A DNA stretch of 14,250 nucleotides from Caryophanales bacterium UBA1231 (GCA_002309035.1 DBWT01000026.1:1-14250); one strand, 5' to 3'. Shown: positions 1 to 7,864, counted from the stretch's first letter. Made by a program: numbers and translations. Notes: generated from the sequence alone by a model not told the origin.

Positions 1-1602
1 TTGATTCAAAAGATTTTCTAAAGTTTTAATGTCTGGATCAATGTAAATTGATTTTTGGTTAGTGTATGTGACATGACAACCTATAGTATTAGGTATTTTT
101 TTAACAAATTTGAATAAAGTATAGTCGACTTTAACACTTGAACTCATTTCATATTTTGAGTTAAGAGCAGTTAAAAGTGCAGCAATTCTTATTAATCTTT
201 CATCTAAATTTTCACATCTAACAATGACATGTGCACTTGGAGCATCACTAACATGGAACCAGTAATCAGTATTTTTAGCAACCTTAGAAATTAAATAATT
301 GTTTTGTGTTGTATTTTTACCGATGAATATTAAGTCATTATTAATCTTGTATTGTTTGATTTGACTTTGCTTTTTAGCTTTTTTTGTATTCTTTCTTTGA
401 AGAAGATGACAATTAATTAGTTCCTCTTTGATATCTTGAATTAAACTTTCAGAATTTTCACTTTTTAAAAGAGCATTGGTTTCAAAAACTAAATCTAAGG
501 ATAAAAGCATTTCTTGATAGTATGCCATTTCATCATTTGTAATAGCTAATTGTTCTTTCACTTTAGCTTTAGTTGTTTCTTGTTTTTTATAATTCTTGAA
601 ATACTTCTGCATGTTTTGAACTGGTGAAAGAAGAGGATCTAGTTGAATTCCAATTTCTTGGTTTGTTGTATAATCTAATAGAGTTACACTACTCATCCCT
701 TTATGAATTTGGAAGAGATATGTTTTTAAGAGTTCACCTATTAAACCATCTCTTTCATGTTTTTTAGCTTTTTCTAAATCATCATGAAGATTATCAATTT
801 TGTTTTCTAGTAAAGTAATTTTTCTTTTAATGATTCTTTTTAAGTTATTATATTCAGGGTTGTTTTCTGTTAATTCACTAGTCTCATCATCAAGCATTTC
901 AGAAAACGAAGCATAAATTGTTTTTTCACTATATTCTTCTAAATTAAATGGAGAATAGAAAGTCTTTTTTTCAATATGATATTTTGTTGGAACAACTTTT
1001 TGCTTTAAAAAATCTTCTAAATTATCAGTTTCATTTAAAATGTTTTGATGGAAATTAGAAACACCTTGATATTTTGAACTTATTTGGTATGTAAAAGGAT
1101 TTATAAGTTCAGATGATAATGACTCATATTTTGCTTTAGGGATGATGAGTCTTGTACTTTCAAGAGAGAATTGTTTCTTAAGGGCATCAATAATAATGAA
1201 ACTTTCATCACATAGGATTACATTAGCAGTTTTTCCTGTTAATTCAATGATGAGTTTATAGGTAATGAAATCACCCAGTTCATTAATATTGGTAATTGTC
1301 ATTATTAAAATACGGTCATTATCAATTTGTGTTAAATCACTAATTATTCCTCTTTCTAGATATTTTCTTAAAACCATACAAAAATTATAGGGATTTTGTG
1401 GTGCTTTGATAACTTTTTTAGTTAAATAGATTTTTGGATTATTTCGTGATAGATTAATTAATAAAGTAAGTGGTTTTTTATTGTGTAATGAAAAAGAAAT
1501 GATATATGGATCAGCTTGAATTATTTTATTAATTCTCGATGATGCTATTTCATTATTTAGTTCAATATTCAAATAGTGTAATAGAAGACCATCAATTGCC
1601 AT
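1..1602 (-). CDS. rqcH: RqcH / Rqc2-NEMF homologue (NFACT, 'fibronectin-binding protein A' family), partial at its C-terminus
   Basis: The reading frame starts at the ATG at 1602-1600 and stays open for 534 codons to the window edge, so the last few dozen residues and the stop are missing (family members are about 570 residues). A GAGGTG ribosome binding site at 1614-1609 fixes the start. The N-terminus MAIDGLLLHYL is typical of NFACT-N. An Asp-Arg pair at residues 96-97 (NDRILIM) matches the DR motif known to be needed for alanine tailing in Bacillus RqcH. A charged, probably coiled-coil middle lies at about 270-430. An NFACT-R (DUF814) domain begins near 445 with FIGKNTTQNNYLISK and YWFHVSDAPSAHVIVRC. 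The family binds the 60S/50S subunit carrying a stalled nascent chain and recruits tRNA-Ala to add a degradation tail. It is cytoplasmic; the old 'fibronectin-binding' name is probably misleading. It is divergent from gmk, with its own promoter. Confidence 0.95.
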   Translation of the reverse strand, partial: MAIDGLLLHYLNIELNNEIASSRINKIIQADPYIISFSLHNKKPLTLLINLSRNNPKIYLTKKVIKAPQNPYNFCMVLRKYLERGIISDLTQIDNDRILIMTITNINELGDFITYKLIIELTGKTANVILCDESFIIIDALKKQFSLESTRLIIPKAKYESLSSELINPFTYQISSKYQGVSNFHQNILNETDNLEDFLKQKVVPTKYHIEKKTFYSPFNLEEYSEKTIYASFSEMLDDETSELTENNPEYNNLKRIIKRKITLLENKIDNLHDDLEKAKKHERDGLIGELLKTYLFQIHKGMSSVTLLDYTTNQEIGIQLDPLLSPVQNMQKYFKNYKKQETTKAKVKEQLAITNDEMAYYQEMLLSLDLVFETNALLKSENSESLIQDIKEELINCHLLQRKNTKKAKKQSQIKQYKINNDLIFIGKNTTQNNYLISKVAKNTDYWFHVSDAPSAHVIVRCENLDERLIRIAALLTALNSKYEMSSSVKVDYTLFKFVKKIPNTIGCHVTYTNQKSIYIDPDIKTLENLLNQ

Positions 1603-1620
1603 AAATATCACCTCTAAAAT

Positions 1621-1649
1621 ATTATACCACAATCCATTTTAATTGTAAA
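1621..1649 (-). promoter_or_regulatory. Promoter of rqcH
   Basis: On the minus strand, -35 TTTACA (1649-1644), a 17-nt spacer and -10 TATAAT (1626-1621), preceded by TGG, giving an extended -10. The predicted transcript start is near 1614, only about 12 nt before the ATG and at the edge of the Shine-Dalgarno sequence. The boxes are seen; activity is inferred. Confidence 0.7.
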
Positions 1650-1698
1650 ATAACAAAAAAAGGCGTAAACGTTTTTTTAATTTTAAAAGTATAAGTTC

Positions 1699-1727
1699 TT
1701 GCTTAAAAAAATAAAATATGATACAAT
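1699..1727 (+). promoter_or_regulatory. Promoter of gmk-rpoZ
   Basis: -35 TTGCTT (1699-1704), a 17-nt spacer and -10 TACAAT (1722-1727), with TGA directly upstream making an extended -10. The expected transcript start is near 1734, giving a leader of about 16 nt before the ATG at 1750. Confidence 0.7.
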
Positions 1728-1749
1728 AATATAAGAATTGGAGATGTCT

Positions 1750-2379
1750 ATGAAATTAAATCAAAATGGTTTATTGATTGTTTTATCAGGACCTTCTGGT
1801 GTTGGTAAAGCCACAGTTCGTAAGGCTCTATTTGCTACCCAAGGTCATAATTTTACATACTCAGTGTCAATGACGACACGTAAACCTCGTTCTGGCGAAG
1901 TAGAGGGTGTTGATTATTATTTCGTGAGCGAAGAAGAATTCGAAAAGAGAATTCGTCAAGGACGTTTACTTGAATTTGCTCGCTTCGTGGGAAATTATTA
2001 TGGCACACCACTGGAAGAAGTGGACCGTTTATTAAAAGATGATAAAGAAGTAATATTAGAAATTGAAGTTGAAGGCGCAATGCAAGTTAAAGCAAAGATG
2101 CCCGATGCTGTATTAATCTTTATTGCTCCACCATCATATGATGCTCTTCGTAAACGTCTTTTAAGTAGAGGGACAGAAAGCGAAGAAATCATTTTAGAAC
2201 GTCTTCAAAAAGCCCATCGTGAATTAACGCTTGCGGCGGGATATGATTATATTGTTATTAATGATGATGTTGAGAATGCTGCCGATCGTATTAGAGCAAT
2301 CATTCGTGCAGAACATGCTCGTTGTCGTCGTAGTTTAAATGGATTTTTACAATTATTGGAGGAAAACTCTCATGAATGA
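1750..2379 (+). CDS. gmk: Guanylate kinase
   Basis: 209 residues, the usual bacterial length. It phosphorylates GMP/dGMP to GDP/dGDP with ATP in the cytoplasm, linking guanine salvage to GTP supply. The P-loop is GPSGVGKATV (residues 14-23); most relatives have GKGT, so the Ala is a mild variant. The GMP-binding region follows with SVSMTTRKPRSGEVEGVDYYF-type residues at 38-58, GNYYGTP (81-87) and EIEVEGA (104-110). The lid region has RGTESEE near 140-146. The frame is also open from a TTG at 1738 and an ATG at 1744, but GGAG at 1740-1743 lies inside or flush against those. The ATG at 1750 has 6-nt spacing and is preferred. The gene uses mostly CGT/CGC for Arg and looks somewhat richer in G+C than its neighbours, as often seen in well-expressed genes. 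It overlaps rpoZ by 8 nt. Confidence 0.95.
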   Translation: MKLNQNGLLIVLSGPSGVGKATVRKALFATQGHNFTYSVSMTTRKPRSGEVEGVDYYFVSEEEFEKRIRQGRLLEFARFVGNYYGTPLEEVDRLLKDDKEVILEIEVEGAMQVKAKMPDAVLIFIAPPSYDALRKRLLSRGTESEEIILERLQKAHRELTLAAGYDYIVINDDVENAADRIRAIIRAEHARCRRSLNGFLQLLEENSHE

Positions 2380-2578
2380 AAAAAAGGACATGCGTTATCC
2401 ATCAATTGATGAATTAGGCAACAAAACAAGCTCAAAATATCGCCTTGTTATGGCTGTTGCAAAACGCGCAATTGAAATCGATGAAACACATAAAACTTAT
2501 ATGGAACAACCATCTAATAAAAAGAGTATTGGCTTGGCGTTAGAAGAAATTTATAACGACAAAATTCTTATTAAATAG
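2372..2578 (+). CDS. rpoZ: RNA polymerase omega subunit
   Basis: 68 residues, typical for Bacillus-type omega. The signature YPSIDELGNKTSSKYRLVM at the N-terminus, the helix AVAKRAIEID, and SIGLALEEIYNDKI near the C-terminus match omega, which wraps the C-terminus of beta-prime and helps assemble RNA polymerase. GGAGG at 2358-2362 sits 9 nt before the ATG at 2372; an upstream in-frame extension to 2339 lies inside gmk and lacks its own site. The start overlaps the gmk stop by 8 nt, so the pair is translationally coupled. The gmk-rpoZ order is conserved in Firmicutes. There the operon often continues to coaBC and priA; here it ends at a terminator. Confidence 0.93.
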   Translation: MNEKKDMRYPSIDELGNKTSSKYRLVMAVAKRAIEIDETHKTYMEQPSNKKSIGLALEEIYNDKILIK

Positions 2579-2599
2579 TTGGGCCCATTTTTGTGACCT

Positions 2600-2636
2600 A
2601 CTAATTGCTTTAAATTTTTCAGCAATTAGTTTTTTT
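2600..2636 (+). terminator. Intrinsic terminator of gmk-rpoZ
   Basis: A perfect 10-bp stem, ACTAATTGCT (2600-2609) with AGCAATTAGT (2621-2630), an 11-nt loop, and a run of seven T ending at 2636. It is AT-rich but well placed, 21 nt after the rpoZ stop. Confidence 0.75.
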
Positions 2637-2665
2637 ATAAAAATAATTATAATTAGGAGTAAAAT

Positions 2666-3292
2666 ATGGCAAAAGTAACAATTATTAATCACCCTTTAAT
2701 TCAACACAAACTTTCAATTGTAAGAGATAAAAACACTCAACCAATTATCTTTCGTGAATTGATTTCGGAAATTGGTAGTCTTATGACATATGAGTCAACA
2801 AGAGACTTGATTTGTCAAGATATCGATATCGAAACACCAATTGGAAAATGTAAAGCTAGTGAACTAGCCCAAGATATTGTTATATGCCCTGTTTTACGTG
2901 CAGGCCTTGGAATGGCTGAAGGTATTCATAAAATGATTCCACAAGCAAGAGTTGGACATATTGGATTATACCGTGATGAAGCTACATTAGAAACAAAAGA
3001 ATACTATTGCAAATTCCCTAAAGGTATTGAAAATGCTATTGTTATTTTAGTTGATCCAATGCTTGCCACTGGTAATACTGCTGTTTATGCTATAAACTTA
3101 CTTAAAAAAGCTGGAGTTAAAAAAATCATTTATATTGGCTTAGTCGGAGTTCAAGTTGGTATCGATAATTTAGCAACTCATCATCCTGATGTTGACATTT
3201 TCTTAGCAGCACAAGATGAAAAACTCAATGAAGTTGGATATATTGTTCCTGGTTTAGGCGATTGTGGTGATCGTATTTTTGGAACTAAATAA
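2666..3292 (+). CDS. upp: Uracil phosphoribosyltransferase
   Basis: 208 residues, the family norm. It makes UMP from uracil and PRPP, the cytoplasmic pyrimidine salvage step. The N-terminal segment (NHPLIQHKLSIVRD, residues 8-21) and CPVLRAGLGMAEG (74-86) are diagnostic. The PRPP-binding motif is VILVDPMLATGNT (126-138). The uracil-binding tail GYIVPGLGDCGDR lies near the C-terminus. AGGAG at 2655-2659 is 6 nt before the ATG. The gene follows the rpoZ terminator but has no clear promoter of its own: the only good TATAAT (2648-2653) is too close to the start codon. Some readthrough or a non-canonical promoter may serve it. hpt follows after 12 nt, so the two salvage genes form one unit. Confidence 0.95.
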   Translation: MAKVTIINHPLIQHKLSIVRDKNTQPIIFRELISEIGSLMTYESTRDLICQDIDIETPIGKCKASELAQDIVICPVLRAGLGMAEGIHKMIPQARVGHIGLYRDEATLETKEYYCKFPKGIENAIVILVDPMLATGNTAVYAINLLKKAGVKKIIYIGLVGVQVGIDNLATHHPDVDIFLAAQDEKLNEVGYIVPGLGDCGDRIFGTK

Positions 3293-3304
3293 GGAGTAAA
3301 AACC

Positions 3305-3847
3305 ATGAATATTGAACAAGATATTAAAAAAGTTTTAATTAGTGAAGAAGAATTAGACAAAAGATGTCGTGAATTAGGTGCACAAATCTCTCACGATTAT
3401 GATGGGTTAAATCCTGTTGTGATTTGTTTACTAAAAGGTTCAATCGTTTTTACTGGAAAATTAATGACTTATATAAATGTTCCTATGGAACTTGAAGCTT
3501 TACGTATTAAGAGCTATGATGGAACTAAATCGACTGGTCATGTTCAAATATTTGATTTTGATTACAATACAATTAACAAACGTCATGTTATTATTGTTGA
3601 AGATATTATTGATACAGGTTTAACTTTGAAAGAAGTTATTAAAATATTTAAAACCAAAAGTATTAAATCTTTAGAGGTATGTGCTCTATTAGATAAAAAG
3701 GTAATGAATCGTGTTGATATTAATCCTAAATATGTAGGATTTGAAATACCAAATGAATTCGTTGTAGGTTTTGGTTTAGATTACAATCAAAAGTATCGTA
3801 ACCTTCCATATGTGGGAGTCTTAAAAGAAGAAGCAATTAATAGATAA
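3305..3847 (+). CDS. hpt: Hypoxanthine(-guanine) phosphoribosyltransferase
   Basis: 180 residues, as in Bacillus/Lactococcus Hpt. It converts hypoxanthine, and usually guanine, plus PRPP to IMP or GMP. Visible motifs: LKGS (43-46), the loop pyrophosphate site; RIKSYDGT (67-74), the flexible catalytic loop; VEDIIDTGLTL (98-108), the PRPP-binding motif with paired acids; LLDKK (128-132) with the purine-contacting Lys; and FVVGFGLDY (152-160). AAGGAG at 3291-3296 overlaps the upp stop region and sits 8 nt before the ATG, supporting an upp-hpt operon. GMP made here would feed Gmk, encoded just upstream. The last two codons lie within the 5' arm of a terminator hairpin. Hypoxanthine versus guanine preference cannot be read from sequence. 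Confidence 0.94.
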   Translation: MNIEQDIKKVLISEEELDKRCRELGAQISHDYDGLNPVVICLLKGSIVFTGKLMTYINVPMELEALRIKSYDGTKSTGHVQIFDFDYNTINKRHVIIVEDIIDTGLTLKEVIKIFKTKSIKSLEVCALLDKKVMNRVDINPKYVGFEIPNEFVVGFGLDYNQKYRNLPYVGVLKEEAINR

Positions 3848-3888
3848 GTTTGTGCAATGCTTTCGCATAAACTTATCTTTTGATTTTT
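3842..3888 (+). terminator. Intrinsic terminator overlapping the hpt stop codon
   Basis: A 14-bp stem with one G-U pair: AGATAAGTTTGTGC (3842-3855) with GCATAAACTTATCT (3865-3878), and a 9-nt loop. It is followed by TTTTGATTTTT. The 5' arm contains the last Arg codon and the TAA of hpt. The tail ends at 3888, directly against the Shine-Dalgarno sequence of the next gene, leaving no room for a promoter between them. Confidence 0.75.
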
Positions 3889-3894
3889 AGGAGG
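3889..3894 (+). promoter_or_regulatory. Shine-Dalgarno that decides the ABC transporter start
   Basis: A perfect AGGAGG extended to GGTG, 5 nt before the ATG at 3900. An in-frame GTG at 3894 lies within this site, so it is not the start. Confidence 0.8.
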
Positions 3895-3899
3895 TGAAT

Positions 3900-6377
3900 A
3901 TGTTAGAACTTAAGAATATATCGAAAAATTATGAAACAAAATACTTAACTGTTCACGCTGTTAAAGATTTATCAATTAAGTTTCGTAATTCTGAATTTGT
4001 ATCTGTTTTAGGCCCATCTGGTTGTGGTAAAACAACTTTACTAAATATTATTGGTGGACTAGATAAATATACAAGTGGTGACTTAGTAATCAATGGTAAA
4101 AGTACAAAAGAATATAAATCAAAAGATTGGGATAGTTATCGTAATCATACTATTGGTTTTGTTTTTCAAACTTACAATTTGATTATGCATTTAAATGTTT
4201 TTGAAAACATTGAAATGTCACTAAAACTTTCAGGTGTATCAAAGGAAGTAAGAAATGCTAAAGTAAATTCGGTTTTAGAAAAAGTTGGTTTACTTGATAA
4301 GGCGAAAGCTCTTCCTAATGAATTATCCGGTGGACAAATGCAGAGAGTTGCTATTGCCCGTGCACTAGTTAATGATCCTGATATTTTGCTTGCTGATGAA
4401 CCTACTGGAGCATTAGACAGTGAAACATCAATTCAAGTTTTAGAACTTCTAAAAGAAATTGCTTCAGATCGTCTTGTTATTATGGTAACACATAATCCTG
4501 ATTTAGCATATCGTTATTCTACAAGAATCGTTAAGATGCTTGATGGAACTCTTATTGAAGACTCTAACCCATTCGATGGCATCGATGAAATCGGAAATGT
4601 AACAGCTAATAAGACTTCAATGAGTTTTATCACTGCTTTGAAACTAAGCTTTAAGAATATGCTTACTAAGAAAGCAAGAACTATTTTAGTTTCACTTGCG
4701 GGTTCGATTGGTATTATTGGTATTGCTTTAATTTTATCAATGTCGCATGGTTTTCAAAAATACATTGATGGTGTGCAAGAATCGGCTTTAGCTGAATATC
4801 CACTTACGATTGAAAAAGAAACAATCGATTATTCATTTTTAACTAATTTAATAAGAGATATTGGTGAAGGTGAAAAAGAAGCAGTTGATCATATCGATGT
4901 TCGTAATATATTGGTATCTTTTTATAAAGGTATGGAAAGTAATGCGATAAACAATGATATGGTGGCTTTTAAAAAGTTTATCGATAATAATGAAGAATTA
5001 CAAAAATTAGCATCGAGTATTAAATATAAATACAACAGTAAATTCTATGTTTTCCCAGGTGGTGATAATCCAGATCCAAATTGTGTTTATCCACTTCCTG
5101 ATTCATTATCGATGATGAAACGTTACATTAAATGGGAAGAACTAATCGATTCAGAAAGTGTTATCGATAATAAATATCAATTATTAGCAGGTACACTTCC
5201 TCAAAACGAAGAAGATATCGTTGTTGTTGTTAATGCTAAAGGGGAAATCAGTGATATTGCTTTATACATGCTAGGCGAAAGAACATTAACTGATTTACTT
5301 TCAACATATACTGGAGCTAAAACTGATGATGATTTCCCACGTCAATATGAATTTGATTATTTTATTGGTAAACAATTACGTTACATTACTGATAGTGATT
5401 TATATGAAGTAGTTGAAATTGATGTTGAAGACGAACAAACACATGAAACTCACAAAGAAAAACGAATTCAAATGATTGCAAACCTTAATCAAGAGGTTTT
5501 CACAAACGAAGAATATCAAAAGATTTATGGATTAATTACAACAAAATCTCAATACTTGAATATTTGTGGTGTTGTTCAAGCTAAATCAACATCGACAACA
5601 CAAAGCTCAGCATTTATTGGTGGTGCTGCTTATAATAACAAGTTATCTGATAAAATCGTTGAGCACAATATGGCTTCAGAAGTTGTTCAACTACAATTAG
5701 CTGAAAAAGATGTCAATCTTTTAGATGGTACGCTATTTGAAGATAATACTTTCTATTCAAAAGAAAAAGCCTATAATATTGTCTTAAGTTCATTAGGTTA
5801 TGCTGATAAAGACAATCCTGATGAAGTATTAATTTATGCATCGAGTTTTGAAAATAAAGATAAGATTATCAATATTTTAGAAGAATATAATAATGGTAAG
5901 AGCGAAGATGAAAAAATCAAATATACTGATGATTTAGGAATACTTATGTCATCAATCTCAGAAATCATCAATGCTGTAAGCTATGTTTTAATTGCCTTTG
6001 TTTCTGTATCATTAGTTGTTTCTTCAATTATGATTGGTGTTATAACTTATATTTCTGTTTTAGAAAGAACAAAAGAAATTGGTGTTTTACGTAGTATTGG
6101 TGCAAGCAAGAAAGATATTTCGCGTGTTTTCAATGCTGAAACACTTATTATTGGTTTTGTTTCTGGCTTAATGGGCGTATTGATTTCACTAGTTTTATTG
6201 ATACCAATTAATTTAATAATTAAATCGTTAACATCAATTCCTAATATGGGTCGTTTACCATTTATGGGCGCTATTATTTTAATTATAATTAGTACTGCTT
6301 TAACTTTGATTGCGGGAATCATTCCAAGTAGAATTGCTGCAAAGAAAGATCCAGTTAAAGCTCTACGTAGCGAGTAG
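3900..6377 (+). CDS. ABC transporter, ATP-binding and FtsX-type permease fused (MacB/SalXY-like, type VII fold)
   Basis: 825 residues. The N-terminal ATPase (about 1-225) has Walker A GPSGCGKTT (38-46), Q-loop Gln90, signature LSGGQMQ (142-148), Walker B ILLADEP (162-168) and switch His198, all intact. The closest subfamily is LolD/MacB/YknY. A linker leads to membrane segment 1 (about 262-282), then an extracytoplasmic domain of about 395 residues. Three C-terminal membrane segments follow (about 690-716, 746-774, 788-809) with the conserved cytoplasmic ERTKEIGVLRSIGASKKDI loop (722-740) and the ending IPSRIAAKKDPVKALR. Such proteins work as dimers, usually as mechanotransmission pumps for peptides, lipids, lipoproteins or antimicrobials rather than importers. 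The outer domain is larger than the roughly 200 residues of MacB. No membrane-fusion partner or two-component system lies beside it, so the substrate is unknown. DUF1846 follows 8 nt later. Confidence 0.92.
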   Translation: MLELKNISKNYETKYLTVHAVKDLSIKFRNSEFVSVLGPSGCGKTTLLNIIGGLDKYTSGDLVINGKSTKEYKSKDWDSYRNHTIGFVFQTYNLIMHLNVFENIEMSLKLSGVSKEVRNAKVNSVLEKVGLLDKAKALPNELSGGQMQRVAIARALVNDPDILLADEPTGALDSETSIQVLELLKEIASDRLVIMVTHNPDLAYRYSTRIVKMLDGTLIEDSNPFDGIDEIGNVTANKTSMSFITALKLSFKNMLTKKARTILVSLAGSIGIIGIALILSMSHGFQKYIDGVQESALAEYPLTIEKETIDYSFLTNLIRDIGEGEKEAVDHIDVRNILVSFYKGMESNAINNDMVAFKKFIDNNEELQKLASSIKYKYNSKFYVFPGGDNPDPNCVYPLPDSLSMMKRYIKWEELIDSESVIDNKYQLLAGTLPQNEEDIVVVVNAKGEISDIALYMLGERTLTDLLSTYTGAKTDDDFPRQYEFDYFIGKQLRYITDSDLYEVVEIDVEDEQTHETHKEKRIQMIANLNQEVFTNEEYQKIYGLITTKSQYLNICGVVQAKSTSTTQSSAFIGGAAYNNKLSDKIVEHNMASEVVQLQLAEKDVNLLDGTLFEDNTFYSKEKAYNIVLSSLGYADKDNPDEVLIYASSFENKDKIINILEEYNNGKSEDEKIKYTDDLGILMSSISEIINAVSYVLIAFVSVSLVVSSIMIGVITYISVLERTKEIGVLRSIGASKKDISRVFNAETLIIGFVSGLMGVLISLVLLIPINLIIKSLTSIPNMGRLPFMGAIILIIISTALTLIAGIIPSRIAAKKDPVKALRSE

Positions 6378-6385
6378 GTGATATT

Positions 6386-7864
6386 ATGAAAAAATCATTT
6401 GATAATAAAAAATATATAAAATTACAAACAGATAAGATTTTGGAACGCGTTAAACAATTTGATGGAAAACTTTACATCGAATTTGGTGGTAAATTATTTG
6501 ATGATTATCATGCATCACGCGTGTTAAAAGGTTTTGAAATCGATTCTAAAGTTCAAGTTATGAGATACTTGAAGAAGCAGATTGAAGTTTTAATAGCAAT
6601 TTCTGCTGAAGATATTCAAAAAGGCAAAGTAAGAAACGATATCGATTTAACATACGAAGATGACGTTCTTCATTTAATTGATAAATTTGAACAAAATAAT
6701 CTTTCTGTTGGTGGTGTTGTTATCACTAAATACCAAAATCAACCTCTTGCTAATATTTTCTATAATAAATTACGTAATTTAAATATTAATGTATATCGTC
6801 ATTATCCAATTGAAGGATATCCTGTTAATACTGATTTAGTTTTAAGTGATAATGGTTTTGGTAAAAATGAATATGCTAAAACATCACATCCAATTGTTAT
6901 TGTCACTGGACCTGGACCTGGTAGTGGTAAAATGGCAACTTGTCTTTCTCAATTATATTTAGATAATAAAAATGGGATAAAAGCTGGTTATGCTAAATAT
7001 GAAACATTTCCTATTTGGAATTTACCACTTAAACATCCTGTTAATTTAGCATATGAAGCCGCAACAGCTGACCTAGACGATGTTAATATGATTGACTATT
7101 TCCATTTGGAAGCATATGGTATTTCAACAGTTAATTACAACCGTGACTTAGAAGTATATCCAGTTTTAAACAAAATGTTTGAACGTATTTATGGTGAAAG
7201 TCCATATGCATCACCTACTGATATGGGTGTTAATATGGCAGGGTTTGCGATTGTGGATGACGAACTAGCCATCGAAAATGCTAAACAAGAAGTTATTAGA
7301 AGATATCTTGATGCTTTAGTATATAATAAGATTGGTAAATTCACAGAGTCTGCTGTCAATAAACTTGAACTAATTATGAAAGAATTAGATATCAAAGTTG
7401 AAGATCGAAAAGTTGTTACGCAGGCCGTTAAAAAGACGCAAGAAATTGGTGTACCAGTATGTGCTATTGAAATTGGTAAAAAAATCATCACTGGTAAAAA
7501 ATCACCAACGTTTACCGCAGCCGCAGCATGTATTATCAATGCTTTGAAAACATTAGCTAAAATTCCTGATGATATTAAATTATTATCGAAGAATGTCATT
7601 GAGCCAATTCAAGATTTAAAATTCCGTCAATTAAAAAGAAATAACAAACGTCTTAATTTAAGTAATGTCTTAGTATCTTTAGCTATCAACGCAACAACAA
7701 ACGAAATGGCAAGGGTTGCGATTGAACAATTACCAAAATTAAGAGGTACTGAACTTCATTCATCAGTGATGATTGGTAGTGAAGATTTAGAAATCTTGAA
7801 AAAACTTGGTATTAATGCGACAATGGGAACTTTCCAAGATACTAAATTATTGAAGGCAGTATAA
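6386..7864 (+). CDS. DUF1846 family protein of unknown function
   Basis: 492 residues, the normal length for this family (COG4868 type). No signal peptide or membrane segment is seen; it is probably cytoplasmic. Recognisable blocks: YIEFGGKLFDDYHASRVLKGF (30-50), the glycine-rich VTGPGPGSGKMATCLSQLY (173-191), KYETFPIWNLPLKHPVNLAYEAATADL in the middle, and SPTDMGVNMAG further on. The glycine loop resembles a nucleotide-binding P-loop. It does not fit the strict GxxxxGK[ST] pattern, because Lys182 is followed by Met, so a phosphate- or nucleotide-binding role is only a guess. A structure of a corynebacterial member is known to me, but no assigned reaction. The start has AGGTGAT at 6376-6382 before the ATG. 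The stop shares one base with the next ATG (TAATG), so it is probably co-translated with the HAD gene. Confidence 0.9.
   Translation: MKKSFDNKKYIKLQTDKILERVKQFDGKLYIEFGGKLFDDYHASRVLKGFEIDSKVQVMRYLKKQIEVLIAISAEDIQKGKVRNDIDLTYEDDVLHLIDKFEQNNLSVGGVVITKYQNQPLANIFYNKLRNLNINVYRHYPIEGYPVNTDLVLSDNGFGKNEYAKTSHPIVIVTGPGPGSGKMATCLSQLYLDNKNGIKAGYAKYETFPIWNLPLKHPVNLAYEAATADLDDVNMIDYFHLEAYGISTVNYNRDLEVYPVLNKMFERIYGESPYASPTDMGVNMAGFAIVDDELAIENAKQEVIRRYLDALVYNKIGKFTESAVNKLELIMKELDIKVEDRKVVTQAVKKTQEIGVPVCAIEIGKKIITGKKSPTFTAAAACIINALKTLAKIPDDIKLLSKNVIEPIQDLKFRQLKRNNKRLNLSNVLVSLAINATTNEMARVAIEQLPKLRGTELHSSVMIGSEDLEILKKLGINATMGTFQDTKLLKAV

Noticed and set aside
1662..1679. Catabolite-response (cre) site between rqcH and gmk
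   Set aside because: The central CG and some flanking bases fit, but the right half is only T and lacks the conserved CA; not supported.
1738..1749. Longer gmk starting at TTG 1738 or ATG 1744
   Set aside because: GGAG (1740-1743) overlaps the TTG start and directly abuts the ATG at 1744; only the ATG at 1750 has proper 6-nt spacing.
2580..2587. TGGGCCCA palindrome before the rpoZ terminator, considered as part of a leader RNA or riboswitch for upp
   Set aside because: No T-box, PyrR-binding or purine riboswitch core is recognisable around it; an 8-bp palindrome alone is not evidence.
2648..2653. TATAAT as the -10 box of upp
   Set aside because: A transcript starting from it would begin after the Shine-Dalgarno sequence at 2655-2659, and no -35 box is present at the right distance. 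TATAAA at 2636-2641 fits better by distance but has no -35.
7189..7599. 136-codon open frame on the minus strand inside the DUF1846 gene
   Set aside because: It is a shadow of the plus-strand gene with low-complexity Ser/Ile/Thr composition and no start signals; similar shadows at 1853-2192, 6047-6322, 12544-12762 and 13672-13872 were dropped for the same reason.
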